Assembly (NCBI GenBank): GCA_028023455.1
Contig: JAQFVV010000043.1
Coordinates: forward strand, 1,671,483 to 1,735,482
Length of the DNA: 64,000 nt
Direction of reading: 5' to 3'
Source: Epiperipatus broadwayi
Taxonomy: Eukaryota; Onychophora; Udeonychophora; Euonychophora; Peripatidae
A program made the translations under genes and the position numbers. Positions 33,158-44,300 of this stretch are shown piece by piece. Position 1 is the stretch's first letter. Each line of letters starts with the position of its first letter. The notes beneath the pieces were generated by a model. The model was not told the DNA's origin, did no database searches, and worked only from the letters and a program-made list of their open reading frames with translations.

Positions 33158-34002
33158 ATTTAATAGCAAATTGTATCTGAAAGGCAGAGCAAACCCCAAA
33201 CTCAGTATAGTATAGTTGTGAAAATAATTTTATTACAACTATAAATAAATTAAAAATCCATGCATATTATTATATAAATATTTCAGAGGCAAATATAGTG
33301 TTATATTTTTAAATTTTAGCATATAATATCAATGGTGCATCCAAGTGACTACTGCAATTTTTTTGACTCCAACCTTAAATTTTATATTATTTGGTTAAAT
33401 AATTTCTAGATTGTATTTTTTTTAAAAATCATGTATTTCATTATACAAATATAATAAAAGCTTATTTTTTTCACATCTCAGCACATACTAGAAATGTATA
33501 TCAGATACAAGACATTACAATTTTTTAAACATGATCTCCGCAATGTTAAAGCTGGAACCAATACAGTTATACATCTGGCAACTATCTTTAATAACTTTTT
33601 TTTATATATTAAGCTAAAAGTTTGAAGAATCGATATTGTTTGTATTAACATATGTAGTCAAGAAAAAAGGTCCCTACTACAACAGAATTGGTTATCAAAA
33701 TATAATTATTGACCTAGTGTCAGATCTATATAATCATGCAAACTGGTTGGCATGAGTTCAAAACCATAAGTTTTTTTTTTAATTTAGGGGTTATCAACTT
33801 AATAGTAAATGAGAGTTAAAAGTTGCTTTTAAATTCATAACTGTATTGATTCCTGATTTTAATTCTAAGTTTTCATTGATAAACTGGTCACGATTCCAAG
33901 AAATCGTAAACATTGACCATTCAAACTTACAGTAGATGATAATACAGTAGAAAAGGAAAAATTCTTTTTTACTGTAATAAATATTAATATCATTTGTTGT
34001 TT
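33158..34002. other. non-coding A+T-rich spacer
   Basis: No coding or element signal. From 33840 it includes a block (TTTCATTGATAAACTGGTCA ... TTTACTGTAATAAA) that recurs in modified form at about 34335-34468, on the other side of the palindrome. Confidence 0.5.
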
Positions 34003-34170
34003 TTTTAACTTTTTACAATGCTTTTTATAACCGAGTTTCGATTGCCCCAGCAATCTTCTTCAGAACTTCTACTTATATTTTCAAAATATAAGTTAAGATT
34101 TGAAAATATAAGTAGAAGTTCTGAAGAAGATTGCTGGGGCAATCGAAACTGTCGGTTGTAAAAAGTAATA
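34003..34170. repeat. palindrome with hammerhead-like block
   Basis: Arms mirror around 34088: ACTTTTTACAATGC and GTTTCGATTGCCCCAGCAAT on the left, ATTGCTGGGGCAATCGAAAC and GTAAAAAGT on the right. The right arm reads CTGAAGA (34121-34127), a perfect 6-bp GATTGC/GCAATC hairpin with loop TGGG, GAAAC (34145-34149) and TGTC. The left arm on the minus strand has the same core but lacks GTC. Confidence 0.8.
34116..34157 (+). ncRNA. weak hammerhead-like core
   Basis: CTGAAGA, an unpaired A, a strong stem II and GAAAC-T-GTC are present. Stem I (AAGTT with GGTTGT) is mostly G-T pairs, and stem III is one or two pairs at most. The order matches the FBR1 and 28985-29026 cores, but activity is doubtful. 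Confidence 0.2.
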
Positions 34171-34674
34171 CAGAACATAAATGATATTAATATTATATGG
34201 ATTTGGCAATGCAATAAGAAAGATAAAGTTGTAATACTTCATAAAAAAGATAAAAGTTACTGTAATAAACTGAAACATTCAAGTGATCTTTCACTTACAT
34301 AGTTGTATTAATTTCAGCATTGAGTTCCAAATCTTCATTGATAAAGGCAAAATTCAGAAACTGATCAGAGAATTAAATTGTGGTACCATTTAATAAACAC
34401 TCATTACTCAAGTTTACAATAGATGGCGCTACAATCTAAAAAAGTCTCATTTACTGTAGTAAACTGAAAGATCAAGTGGCGTTGGGTTGATATCAATCAG
34501 AGTAATGTATTTATTTATTATAATAGTGTATTTAATTTGCTCTAGATTAATTTTAAGATTTACTTAATAATTATTTTATTTATTAAATAAATCTTGAAAT
34601 CTTAATCAAATAATAAAGTTTGTCAGTTGTGAAAGTGTTTAGACTTTTCATAATTTTGTTTAGATTATAGAATA

Positions 34675-34932
34675 TCCTAAAGCAGTGGTGTGCAAACTAT
34701 TTTCATTTCTGATCCCCCCCCCCCATTTTGTGTAAAATTTTGTTATGACCCATGGATAAATAATATACATTTTATTAGTTACTTTGCTATTTTATTAATA
34801 TGTGATTCTTCTTGAAGAAAAGCCGTATATTTTTATTGACAAATAAACTTCTTTGAATTTTGTGACCCTGAAAAATTCCCTCCCCCCTCCCAATGGGTCA
34901 GGATCCATGGTTTGTGCACCAGTGTTCTAAAC
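34675..34932. mobile_element. hAT-type MITE with 8-bp target duplication
   Basis: Terminal inverted repeats CAGTGGTGTGCAAACTAT (34683) and GGATCCATGGTTTGTGCACC-AGTG (ending 34924) are of the CAGTGGT...AAACT kind typical of hAT elements. Flanks TCCTAAAG (34675-34682) and TTCTAAAC (34925-34932) match at six of eight bases, the right length for a hAT target duplication. The body of 242 bp has no coding sequence. Mirrored GACCCATGG-like and poly-C blocks lie inside. Confidence 0.7.
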
Positions 34933-35841
34933 CATTGCTGTTCAATCTGTATATATAAAATGTGATGGTAAAATGTAAAGAAATTCCACATACTATTTAT
35001 AACAATATTTGATTTTATTTACAGTTAAATATTAACAGTATATGCATTTTCTAACAATCTTTAATAATGATAAATCTTATCCATTTATTACATAAGTTGC
35101 ATCAAGCGAATGCAGTCAACAACTTCTGTTTAATCAAACAAGAGAGTACATAATTAATATTTCATATTATACAATACACAATAAAAATTGAGTAATTACT
35201 GCAACAAAACTGAAAGAAAAAAGATAAAATTTTCAAAATGTATAATACATTTGTCCAACTAATGGCAATCGTATGCACATGCAAACATGATAATTCACCA
35301 TTTCATTGACTTATATTTTTAGAGCTTGACATAAGTATTAAACGTAATTAATTAATTAATATGTGTAAATAATGCTATTTTAAATAGCTATTTTATTTGT
35401 ACAGCTTCATATTGTCTATAACTGATTTATAAAACCTAGTAAAGTTAGAATTTTAAATGAAATTCAATGTTACTCGCAATGATAAATTGAAATAAAAATG
35501 AATAATCTTGGAACAATAAAGCACAGTTTAATAAATATTTTGAAAGAGTCCACCTATAGCTGAAAAGCGAAACTAATACTCAAAATAAAAAGTATATATA
35601 AAAAGAGCTGTTTAATAAACAAGTTTTGAAGTCTGGTGAAAATTAATCAGCATTTAAGACTAATGAATTTGTGTATGAAATTATTATAGTCACGGCACCT
35701 TTTATAAGTTTAGATTAGAATGTTATGGTTAAGGTTCATTCAATAATAAAGTTGACAACATAATGGGGATTGTTAGATTATATATGAACCCCTCAATTAT
35801 TGCCAATTGAAAATCATGGGAATGAAAACAGGTGGAAACAA
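34933..35841. other. non-coding, nothing recognised
   Basis: A+T-rich with ATTAATTAATTAAT-type runs. No domain or repeat boundary found. Confidence 0.5.
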
Positions 35842-36149
35842 TGTGATGCTCTTGTAATCATGGTACCTGTGATTTTTACCTTTGTAATGAAAAAGATTAA
35901 TGAATATCTCCCTCTGGATCAAGGGCTTTAATTTCAGAAATTCTTGCAAAGTTAGTGGAATATTGAAACAAATAACTGGAAATATGTAATGTCCATGTAG
36001 TCATAATACCTACGACTTTTATCTTTTTTCTGTAATGAAAATTTCAAAAGGATTAAAAAGATTAATGAATATCTCCCTCTGGATCAAAGGTTCTAATTTA
36101 AGAAATTCTTGATAATTTAGTGGAATATTGAAACAAATAACTGGAAATT
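35842..36149 (+). repeat. direct duplication, unit of about 145-165 bp
   Basis: AGATTAATGAATATCTCCCT with CTGGATCAA and the block GTGGAATATTGAAACAAATA with ACTGGAAAT occur in both units (35842-35983 and 35984-36149). The second unit has an extra run near AATTTCAAAAGG. Confidence 0.75.
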
Positions 36150-36920
36150 AAACAGAAAAATAGTTTTAAGATAGTATGTCAAGAAAAGTCAACTTTTATT
36201 TATTTTAAATAAAAGTTAATTAATCTTTTATATGCATGAAACTTATTTATTAAATAACTCCCATATATGCAGGATAGCCCAAAGTCATGAAACAGATTGA
36301 AAATATATTGGTTTGGAATATCAATTATTTTAATTCAGTATTTTATATAATAAAAAAAAAACTGGAAGAACATTTAGTCTAAGAAAAACAATGTAAACAC
36401 CCCTCATTTTCAATGATAACCTCTCCGCAATATTTTGCATAACTATCAACAATTTTGGTTATCCTGCTCAGATTTTGGCATGGATGTTGCCCTAAAATTA
36501 TTGAGGCTTGCTGCCGTACATACATTCTTTAAGGAAGAATTTGGGCACTCTCGTTAAATTTAGTAACTGATGATCAAACAATTTTAGAATTTTGTGATGA
36601 TTCTAAAATTTAAAATTCCACTGTTGCCTGACCAAACCAAGATAGAATTCATCTTAAATAATTTGAATGACGATTCAAAATTGCTAGAAGCAATGTTATA
36701 TTCATTATTACAAAATAAGATATAATAAAATTCTGAGATATAGTACTTAATATCACTTCACTGACCATGACTGAAATAATAATTATGTTTAGCTACGCAA
36801 AATTTAAGCTTATTATTATTTAAAGATATCTAATGAAAAGTATAAAAGATGATTATGTTTTTTAAATAAGCAGAATTGAAAATGCTGTAATTAAAGTTTG
36901 TGCAGCACTTATATATATAT

Positions 36921-37016
36921 ATGATCAATAGATGGCGTTTTATCAAAAACACCTTCAAAGCGTGTTTGTTTACACGCTTTGACGGTGTTTTTGGTAAAAC
37001 GCCATCTATTGATCAT
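36921..37016. repeat. near-perfect palindromic MITE-like hairpin
   Basis: Arms of 44 bases (36921-36964, 36973-37016) differ at only two positions around an 8-base loop TTTGTTTA. The ends ATGATCAATAGATGGCGTTT and its complement sit in TA-repeat DNA. A single arm of the family is at 2751-2806. Confidence 0.9.
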
Positions 37017-37100
37017 AAATACAAGTGTTAGCAAGTTTAACTTGCTTTTTTGTTTTTCATATATATATAATGCCCAAGGCTTTAATGGGTTTATAAGTAA

Positions 37101-37229
37101 CCATTAGAAACCAATCAACACTTAGACAATCCCAATATAGATAATAAAAAATGTCAAACTGAGACAAGTTTGAGATTTTTAATTGTTATCTATATTGAAA
37201 TTGTCTAAATGTTGACTGTTTTCTAATGG
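37101..37229. repeat. palindrome, arms of about 55 bp
   Basis: CCATTAGAAACCAATCAACA, TTAGACAAT and ATATAGATAAT on the left are mirrored by ATTATCTATAT-like, ATTGTCTAA and TGTTTTCTAATGG on the right, with a central AAACTGAGACAAGTTT. Confidence 0.75.
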
Positions 37230-37270
37230 ATATATATATATATGTAATCGTTTAGGAAGAAACTGTTCTT

Positions 37271-37570
37271 CACACACACACTATTAGATTGATATTAAAT
37301 TTACATGCACTCACCAATCCTTACTGATCATGCTTAAATCAGGACTTGATCTTATTATGAGCCTGATATTTCAATTGATAAATTACTTTTTTTTTCTCTC
37401 ATATGTCATAGCATCGCCCGGGAGGCGAACCCACAACTGTCTGCAACCAACTATTTGCTTGCAAGGCAGCTGCGATGACCTCACGGCTAACAACGCTTGT
37501 CAAATTACTTGTACATATTTTGATGGGTGAGTGCATGTAAATTTAATATTAGTCTAATAACGTGTGTGAA
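37271..37570. repeat. palindrome with a SINE in its spacer
   Basis: CACTATTAGATTGATATTAA and TTTACATGCACTCACC on the left are mirrored by GGTGAGTGCATGTAAA and TTAATATTAGTCTAATAA on the right. The SINE at 37389-37501 lies between the arms with its own target duplication, so it inserted after the palindrome formed. Confidence 0.8.
37380..37510 (-). mobile_element. tRNA-derived SINE, copy 3, with 9-bp target duplication
   Basis: AAATTACTT flanks it at 37380-37388 and 37502-37510. On the minus strand it has GTTAGCCGTGAGGTCATCGC, GCAAGCAAATAG, GTGGGTTCGCCTCCCGG and GATGCTATGACATATG, then an A-rich tail. Confidence 0.85.
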
Positions 37571-37680
37571 AAGTAATTTCCTTCCACAAGATTATATATA
37601 TATAAATAAATCGCTAAATTATTTATTACACATATATATAATAGAATACCTCCAGTAGTTAATGTGTATATATATATAAC

Positions 37681-37792
37681 TTTTTTTTTTCATGTCATAG
37701 CATGAGCCAGGATGCGAACCCGCAACAACCATCTACAACCAACTGCTTGCTTGCAAGGTCGCTGCGCTGACCTCTCGGCCAACAATGCTTGA
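37681..37792 (-). mobile_element. tRNA-derived SINE, copy 4
   Basis: It has the same order as the other copies: GTTGGCCGAGAGGTCAGCGC, GCAAGCAAGCAGTTGG, GCGGGTTCGCATCCTGG, CATGCTATGACATG and an A tract. It sits between a TA repeat and the palindrome at 37803-38056. This copy keeps one of the better A boxes (TGGCCGAGAGG). Confidence 0.85.
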
Positions 37793-37802
37793 CTATCAAG
37801 AT

Positions 37803-38056
37803 TAAAACTCAACACTATACAATAAATATTTTAAAATACTCTCTAACCTAGTGTAAGTAAATCAATTGAAACATATTCAGATACAATGGACAATTGATCT
37901 ATATATCCATTCTTTCTAATCAAAGTGTTTTAGTCAATCTTCTATATTAATAAATGGAGTACAAGAATAAAAGATCACTCTGTCCTAGTCAAATTTTGAT
38001 TTATGCTAAGTTAGAGAGTATTTTTAAATATTTATTGTATGGTGTTAAGACTTTTA
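37803..38056. repeat. palindrome, arms of about 60 bp
   Basis: AACACTATACAATAAATATT and TACTCTCTAACCTAGTGTAA on the left are mirrored by TTATGCTAAGTTAGAGAGTA and AATATTTATTGTATGGTGTT on the right. The spacer is about 130 bases. Confidence 0.75.
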
Positions 38057-38237
38057 TTTGGAATGTTATATAGATATATAATAATGCAATGAGAAGCTCA
38101 TGGGATTTTAGGTAATGCTGCGAAAATAATTCAAAGTAGGGGAAGAAATATAAGAAATTGGGAAAAGATTAAATTTGACATGTGATCTATAGAAGCGTGA
38201 GGTAAAAATTTAATTAATTAGTACTAAAAAATAGCAG

Positions 38238-38350
38238 TTTTTTTCCATATGTCATAGCATTGGCCAGGAGACGAACTCGCATCAACCGTCTGCAACCAAC
38301 TGCTTGCTTGCAAGGTAGTTGCACTGATCTCTCGACTAACAATGCTTGAT
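38238..38350 (-). mobile_element. tRNA-derived SINE, copy 5
   Basis: GTTAGTCGAGAGATCAGTGC, GCAAGCAAGCAGTTGG, GCGAGTTCGTCTCCTGG and AATGCTATGACATATGG with an A-rich tail, on the minus strand. It has more C-to-T differences than copy 4 and so appears older. Confidence 0.8.
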
Positions 38351-40900
38351 TATAGAATATATGTAATCAGGAGGAAGGTTATGTAAAAAAATGGCAAAAT
38401 TGGTATAAAATAGTAGAAAAAAATTAAGTGAATTCTTGAAAAGTGGACTAGAAATTAATAACTAATGTTTTTAGGAAAATAATCATATATATATAACCTA
38501 ACAATAACTACACCTATCACGAGTGACTTCAGAAAAGGGGTATCTATATTATATTTGCAAATAAGCAAGGAAATGAATTGTATGATACTTTGTTTCGTGG
38601 AAAAAATGCCGAATTTAAAAGCATTAGAAGATCACGTGATATAACTTGGTGAAAGTAGTTATAATGATAAAAAAAATTGACAATCATATTAATTTATAAA
38701 AATGAGACTCTTAGAGCTGCGAAAAATATTTCCAAATCTTCATTACCGCTTGCTTGGAAATCTCGTATAGAGCCTTAATTACTAGATAAGCTTTCTAGAA
38801 TTTAAAAAATATTATTTCTCATTTAAATTAATTTTTTATTTATTCTTACCCTACAATTCTGATTTTAATACATATTTTCAGAATGATACTTCTTCATACA
38901 TCAAAAATTATTCAATTACAGAAAAAAAAATAGGGATTTCCAAAAATATGAGATACCCCCCCCCCCCGGAAAAAAAATTGACAATATTTTTTTTAAATTT
39001 TGATGAAAATTAATAGTTTTAACTTCAAGCATAATAACCTGATGTAATATCACCATATTATGTTGTTATAGCTTTTCAGTCAAATCTTTAGTAGTTTATT
39101 TTTAAGCATTTTATTCTGATATTAATTTTTTGACTATTATATTACTGTAGATTTATTGTGTTGTTAACAGCAAATAATTTTATAGAATAAATATTTCACA
39201 TTTTAAAATAAATAATGAAAAATTTTCTCATATATTAGAAGACTGCTATCAAATAGTGAATATGAGGTTTGGGCTCACCAGAACTAATGTGGTTTTGGCT
39301 TCTAAAATTTTACACATTTATATATCATTTTAAGTTTTTAATAATACATAAACGTACTCAAAGATCTCTTTAATGTAACGTACTTTTTTAAAAAAATTAC
39401 CTGAAACTGTTTATATCAAAACTGTGAATAAGAATATACTCCTAGTGTGACAATAGGTTGAAGGTAACTTTATTTTAAAAAAATTCACAACATTAAGAAG
39501 AACAAAGTACAACAGAAAACTAAAATAAAATCAAACTGTTAAGTTACAAAAACTGATAACATGCAATAAACAATAAAAAATGAGAACTTTTTACAATTAT
39601 TTTCATTCCCAAGTGCATATTATATATATATTGATAAAGAATCATTATTAACAATCAACTTTCATGTAAAACTTAAGGCTTCAATATATTTTCTCTATGC
39701 AGTTTAATCCTATGCCTAATTTCCCAAGAATTATAAGTTCCTGCAGTTTATCCATAATTCTTAATTTAGGATTGAAGGCAATAAAATAATGTGAAATCAC
39801 AATGTTTCCAAACTAGATGATATTTCTTAGTATTCTTATTCAATTTAAACAAACAATCACCATTTTTTTATGAACCCTTTATATTTTGATTTCCTTTTTA
39901 CTCATATATCTCTTTAAACACATATATATTTTAATTGTAATATTACACACTTTGCACCGTTATTTCTATAAACCAAGACCATCTAAATGAGACAGGTTTA
40001 GTTTAAATATGTACTCTAGTTTCAATGATTGTTTACAGAAGTAAACATGAGGTTGTACGGACTAATTAAATACAAACTAATCGGAAAATACATCCCATGA
40101 TATATAATCACATTTTGATACTCCGTCATTCTAACTATTAATATAAAAAATACTAAAATAGAGTTTAAATATAAAATTTATTGTACCAAGTATATTTTCA
40201 ATGCTTTTGTATCATATTCGTGGTTCTCAGCAGACTCATCATGAATATTTAAGCTCTGTTTTAGTATTTTACTATATATATAATTTTAGTCACGTTACCA
40301 AATAAAAAAGGGGTTTAATGCTGCAATGTTTAGCATATTATTTTCCGTGTTCATGACTTAAGTTTGAATTCAGGCCGAGTGAAACTTGAACATTGTTTCA
40401 GGTTCCAGTCAAGAATAAAATTTTTATATTGGGCAGCCAATCCATAGCCAAACTAAATAAGCATACAATTAGTAGTTAGTAAATGGGTATCCATATAGTT
40501 AGAAAGTAATGACCTCTCACCATCTATTAGTTGGCAATGCTAGTGAGTTATATATCTTCCACTGCAACTCCTTGGAGGATGTTGGAGTGAGTTTTGTCAT
40601 GAAGTGATATTTTAAGACTGTTTAACCTAATAATAAGAAAGAATTTAAACTGTTCTTTTGCTACTGAATATATGAGTATTATAGAAATAGAAAAAAAAGT
40701 TTTTACATATTTATAATTAATATATATATACATTTTATCTCTTTTATCGAATCAAACTATGAACAAATACTTTAATAATTTTGGAAAAAGCTTTATAAAT
40801 CAGTTTGTAAACATCAGCAAATATATGAAAGAAGCTGATTAAACACCATTCTTTAAAACAATGCACGATATTTATTATTTTCATTTAAATATACATTAAA
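38351..40900. other. non-coding, nothing recognised
   Basis: A+T-rich with TA repeats and poly-C runs (38945-38960). No exon, SINE or palindrome of note was found in 2.5 kb. Confidence 0.5.
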
Positions 40901-40955
40901 CAGGCAAAACTCTCCACACAGTAGTGCCACCCTGTGCCAACCAGAGTAATTACAG
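40901..40955 (+). mobile_element. FBR1 end fragment
   Basis: CAGGCAAAACTCTCCACACA with GTAGTGCCACC and CAACCAGAGTAAT is one terminal arm of FBR1. The other end and tail are not present nearby. Confidence 0.7.
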
Positions 40956-41399
40956 ATTAATATTTTAAAATATTCTTTTAATCTGATTGGATATTTGTAA
41001 TGAAATTTTGAATGCACATGTGCTCGAGTATTGTAAGGAGAGACAAGTTATAAGAATCTCCAAGTAAAAGAAACTCTGGCAGTAAAACGCTTAGATGAGA
41101 TATCCATTCACCTATTTATTTATATATATATAAACTTATTTCTGATGTTTACAGTATATGTAAAAAGAAAATAATAGTGTTATGTAAGTAAAGTTTGTAA
41201 AACCTGGTTATAGAAGCATGTTTTAATTCAAAATGTAGCCGGCGGTTTACGTTTTATTTTTATATCTGGAATTAGCTTTGTTTGAACAAAGTAAAAAAAT
41301 GCTACTATAAGTAGATTCCATAAAATTTATTTACATTAATATTATTATTAATTTAATTTTATTATTTATATATATATATAAATATTCCAGTGATTATTA

Positions 41400-41905
41400 A
41401 TATTATGTAATACATCAAGATTATTATCAAATTACTGGTTTATTTAGTAAATAAAATACTCTCAAATCCAAAGCGTAAGACAAAACTTTTTTAAAGAAAA
41501 GAATAGACCGCTTTCTTTCTTTATCTCAATTTCTTTTATAGAGGCTTATCTGAAGCAGTTTGGAAAGAAAGCGTGAATATTTTTAAAATCAGTCATGTTT
41601 CCTTTAAAGATACATTTTAAATTGATTTATATTATTTTAATTGACCGTTGTGAAAATTTTCAATTTACACATTGTCAATACCGACTCTAATAGTGAAATA
41701 TGTAATTATAAACATTCCCATTCATGCTTTCTTTCCAAAGTACTTCAGATGAGTCTTTATAAAAGAAATTGAGGTAAAGAGAGAAGACGGTCTGTTCTTT
41801 TCTCTAAAAAAGGGGTTTATCTTGTGCTTTGAATTGAGAGTATTTTATTTACTTAATAAATCAATAGTTTGACTATCAATCTCAATGTATTACTCATATA
41901 TACAT
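41400..41905. repeat. foldback element of about 500 bp
   Basis: Left blocks AGTAAATAAAATACTCTCAA, GGCTTATCTGAAG and TTTGGAAAGAAAGCGTGAAT are mirrored by ATTCATGCTTTCTTTCCAAA, CTTCAGATGAGTC and TTGAGAGTATTTTATTTACT. The spacer between is about 130 bases. Confidence 0.8.
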
Positions 41906-43290
41906 ACATAACATAGACACTGATTAACATTTTAAAATAGTTTCTGATGATGTAGTCTTAAATAGAAGTTACAGTTTTTTTCACTCCGATTATTAATTCA
42001 TAAATCTGACGATCAATTTATAAATGACCAACAAATTATTTGTTTTAGCTAAAGTTTTAATTAACATTATAAATAGTTAGAAAAGGATTTTTTAATAGTG
42101 GCATGAAACAAATAATGCTTACTTTACATTATTATAATATTTATTAACATTTTTATTATTATATGGAGAAATAGACTGAAGGACGCATCAGCGCCCTCTT
42201 CTGAGTGAATATCAAAATTATGGAATACTGAATTCTCTCTAATAGAAAAATTAGAGGTTATATATATTTTTACATACAATATTAAAAATATTTGTATTTC
42301 TGAATCCAAACTGTTTATCTAGAATATACAACTAAAAGATAAATTAGCTGCCGTATATTAATATTAAGAGAAAATATTTATAGAGTCAGTAACTTTTGTG
42401 GACAATGTAAAAATTTAAATTTCATGACTCTGGAATAAAAAGTTATTAAACAATAATATAATTTGAAATATTTTAAATTGTAATGAATCTTAGATAGAGC
42501 ATTTTTTAAGTAATAAATATATCTAATTTTATATTTACACATCGTTCTTATATATATACATAAAATATATAAAATATTTTGCCCATTTTCATAATTTTTT
42601 TAGAATATTAATTATTAATAATAATTTTTCCAAGGATAAGTATAAACCTATTTTAAAAAATAGTAAAACAAATAATTTACAAAAAAAAAAAAAAAAATAA
42701 CAGTAAAAAAATATCAATGCTTTGTTTAATAGAAGAAATTAATATATGCGTATATAATTTTAAAAAAAAAAAATTTTTAAAAATACAAATACTTTAAAAA
42801 ATAATGGATAAAGCACAAAAAAATAATCATTATACAAAGTTTATGCTTCTATAATGATTTATTTAGTCATATACACATATATGTATGTCAGATACTTCCT
42901 CTGACTGAAGATAGATGGAGCAATTAGATAACAAGACATTTGATTACCGTCAGTGTTAGCACTCATTGCTTGCTATCCTTTTAATTCGATTTATTCTAGC
43001 AACTTAATTTTAAGCTGCATCATAAACTTTAATGAACAACCTATATCATTAAGATGCACACATATACATCGTAGACATAAATATAAACACGTTTTACATT
43101 AACCGATCAGCAATTTATTTACTATTAACTGAAATTATTTCGTTTATTTTTATTATACATAGTCATAATAAAAATAAAAAAAATTTTAAGGCAATATTTG
43201 TTAGTAATATATATATAATAATGTTCAATTTCAATATGTATAGAAAGAAATACCGATTACTAATGATATTATATGCGTTCAGTGGATGAG
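41906..43290. other. non-coding, nothing recognised
   Basis: Among the most A+T-rich parts of the window, with long A runs at 42680-42700 and 42762-42772. No supported feature. Confidence 0.5.
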
Positions 43291-43293
43291 GAG

Positions 43294-43307
43294 GTTGCCT
43301 TGGCAAC
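43294..43307. promoter_or_regulatory. X-box-like perfect inverted repeat
   Basis: GTTGCCTTGGCAAC is a perfect 14-base palindrome-type match to the RFX-factor X-box (GTTGCCATGGCAAC, with a variable centre). RFX factors regulate ciliary genes in animals. It stands out in A+T-rich DNA, about 850 bases beyond the last candidate exon of the minus-strand gene. No promoter or exon is visible next to it, so function is only suggested. Confidence 0.35.
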
Positions 43308-44158
43308 TGAATTAATACTCCCTCAGTTATAATCATTACTTATCGAAAGCAAATCTTGAAGCGAGTGGGATCATTCATGAAGAACTGGTAAAACAAAGCA
43401 TTTCGACTCATTAAAATTTTTATGCTTTGATTTTAAATTTATTTTAGTTTTAAAACAATTACTAAAAAGTAATATATATATTGATTAGCATTAAAAAAAA
43501 AATTCTGGGCAACTAAGTATTTCATTCCCAGATTTTTCTTTCGTATATATACATGTTACAGATAAACAATTATTATTTTGGAAGGAAGTTAATTAAAGTC
43601 AAAATATTTCATTTACGTTTTTATCACATTATTACTCAAAACAAATTTATTTCGTTATTAAATTTGAATCATCATTTCACATATCAAAATTATTAAGTAA
43701 GTCATATTCGACCACTTTCATAAAATATCTAGTTGAAATATATTCTAGATATTATTATCTCATTTCATAACAGTAATATTAAATTTTAAATTGTGTACTT
43801 ATTGAGTTTCACGAGACTAAATAGAATATTTATGAATATTGCAGAGTCTCCCTATAAACAAACGTGCCTTCTTTAAATAATATTCAGTTAATTTTTTTTT
43901 TTTTTTTGAGGATAAAAATATTCTAGTTAGCTTTTAGCAAGACCTTTATTTTCCATTAATATAAACTAAAGAAAGAAAAGTTTATATATATAAAAAAAAC
44001 ATAAAACATTTATATGATAATGACTAATTTACATCCAAATATTTTGAGAAAGATAATTCAAGTTTCCCAGTGTAGAATTCCTGGTGGCAAATAGCTATCT
44101 TGATCTGTGCCAAGCAATGAAAAAAAAAATAACTTGAGAGCAGACATTTCCAAAGATA

Positions 44159-44300
44159 TCATTTGTCGTCAGCAATTTCTTCATCTTCTAAAATAACAGT
44201 AACATCTGTATTCAAAAGCGAATTATAAGATTCCCTTTCCTGATTTAATCGTTCGAGGACCTGCAAAGGTTCATCAGTAGAACTCTCATTTTTTTTTCTT
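44159..44300 (-). CDS. candidate terminal exon of the minus-strand gene (3' end variant 2)
   Basis: It follows a pyrimidine-rich acceptor (CACCCACCTTCAG). One base completes a split codon, then 46 codons and a stop TGA at 44159-44161: RKKNESSTDEPLQVLERLNQ, then a segment ending VTVILEDEEIADDK. The peptide is acidic at the end and looks like a flexible C-terminus. Its phase fits the donor of 45823-45891 (TT plus A gives Leu) but not that of 57484-57697, so an unseen exon would be needed to link it to the gene. I do not recognise the protein. It could instead belong to another minus-strand gene or be chance. Confidence 0.4.

Noticed and set aside
41740-41780. CAGATGAGTC...GAAATTG in a foldback arm as another hammerhead
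   Set aside because: The core reads CAGATGA, not CTGANGA, and no stem II or stem III forms.
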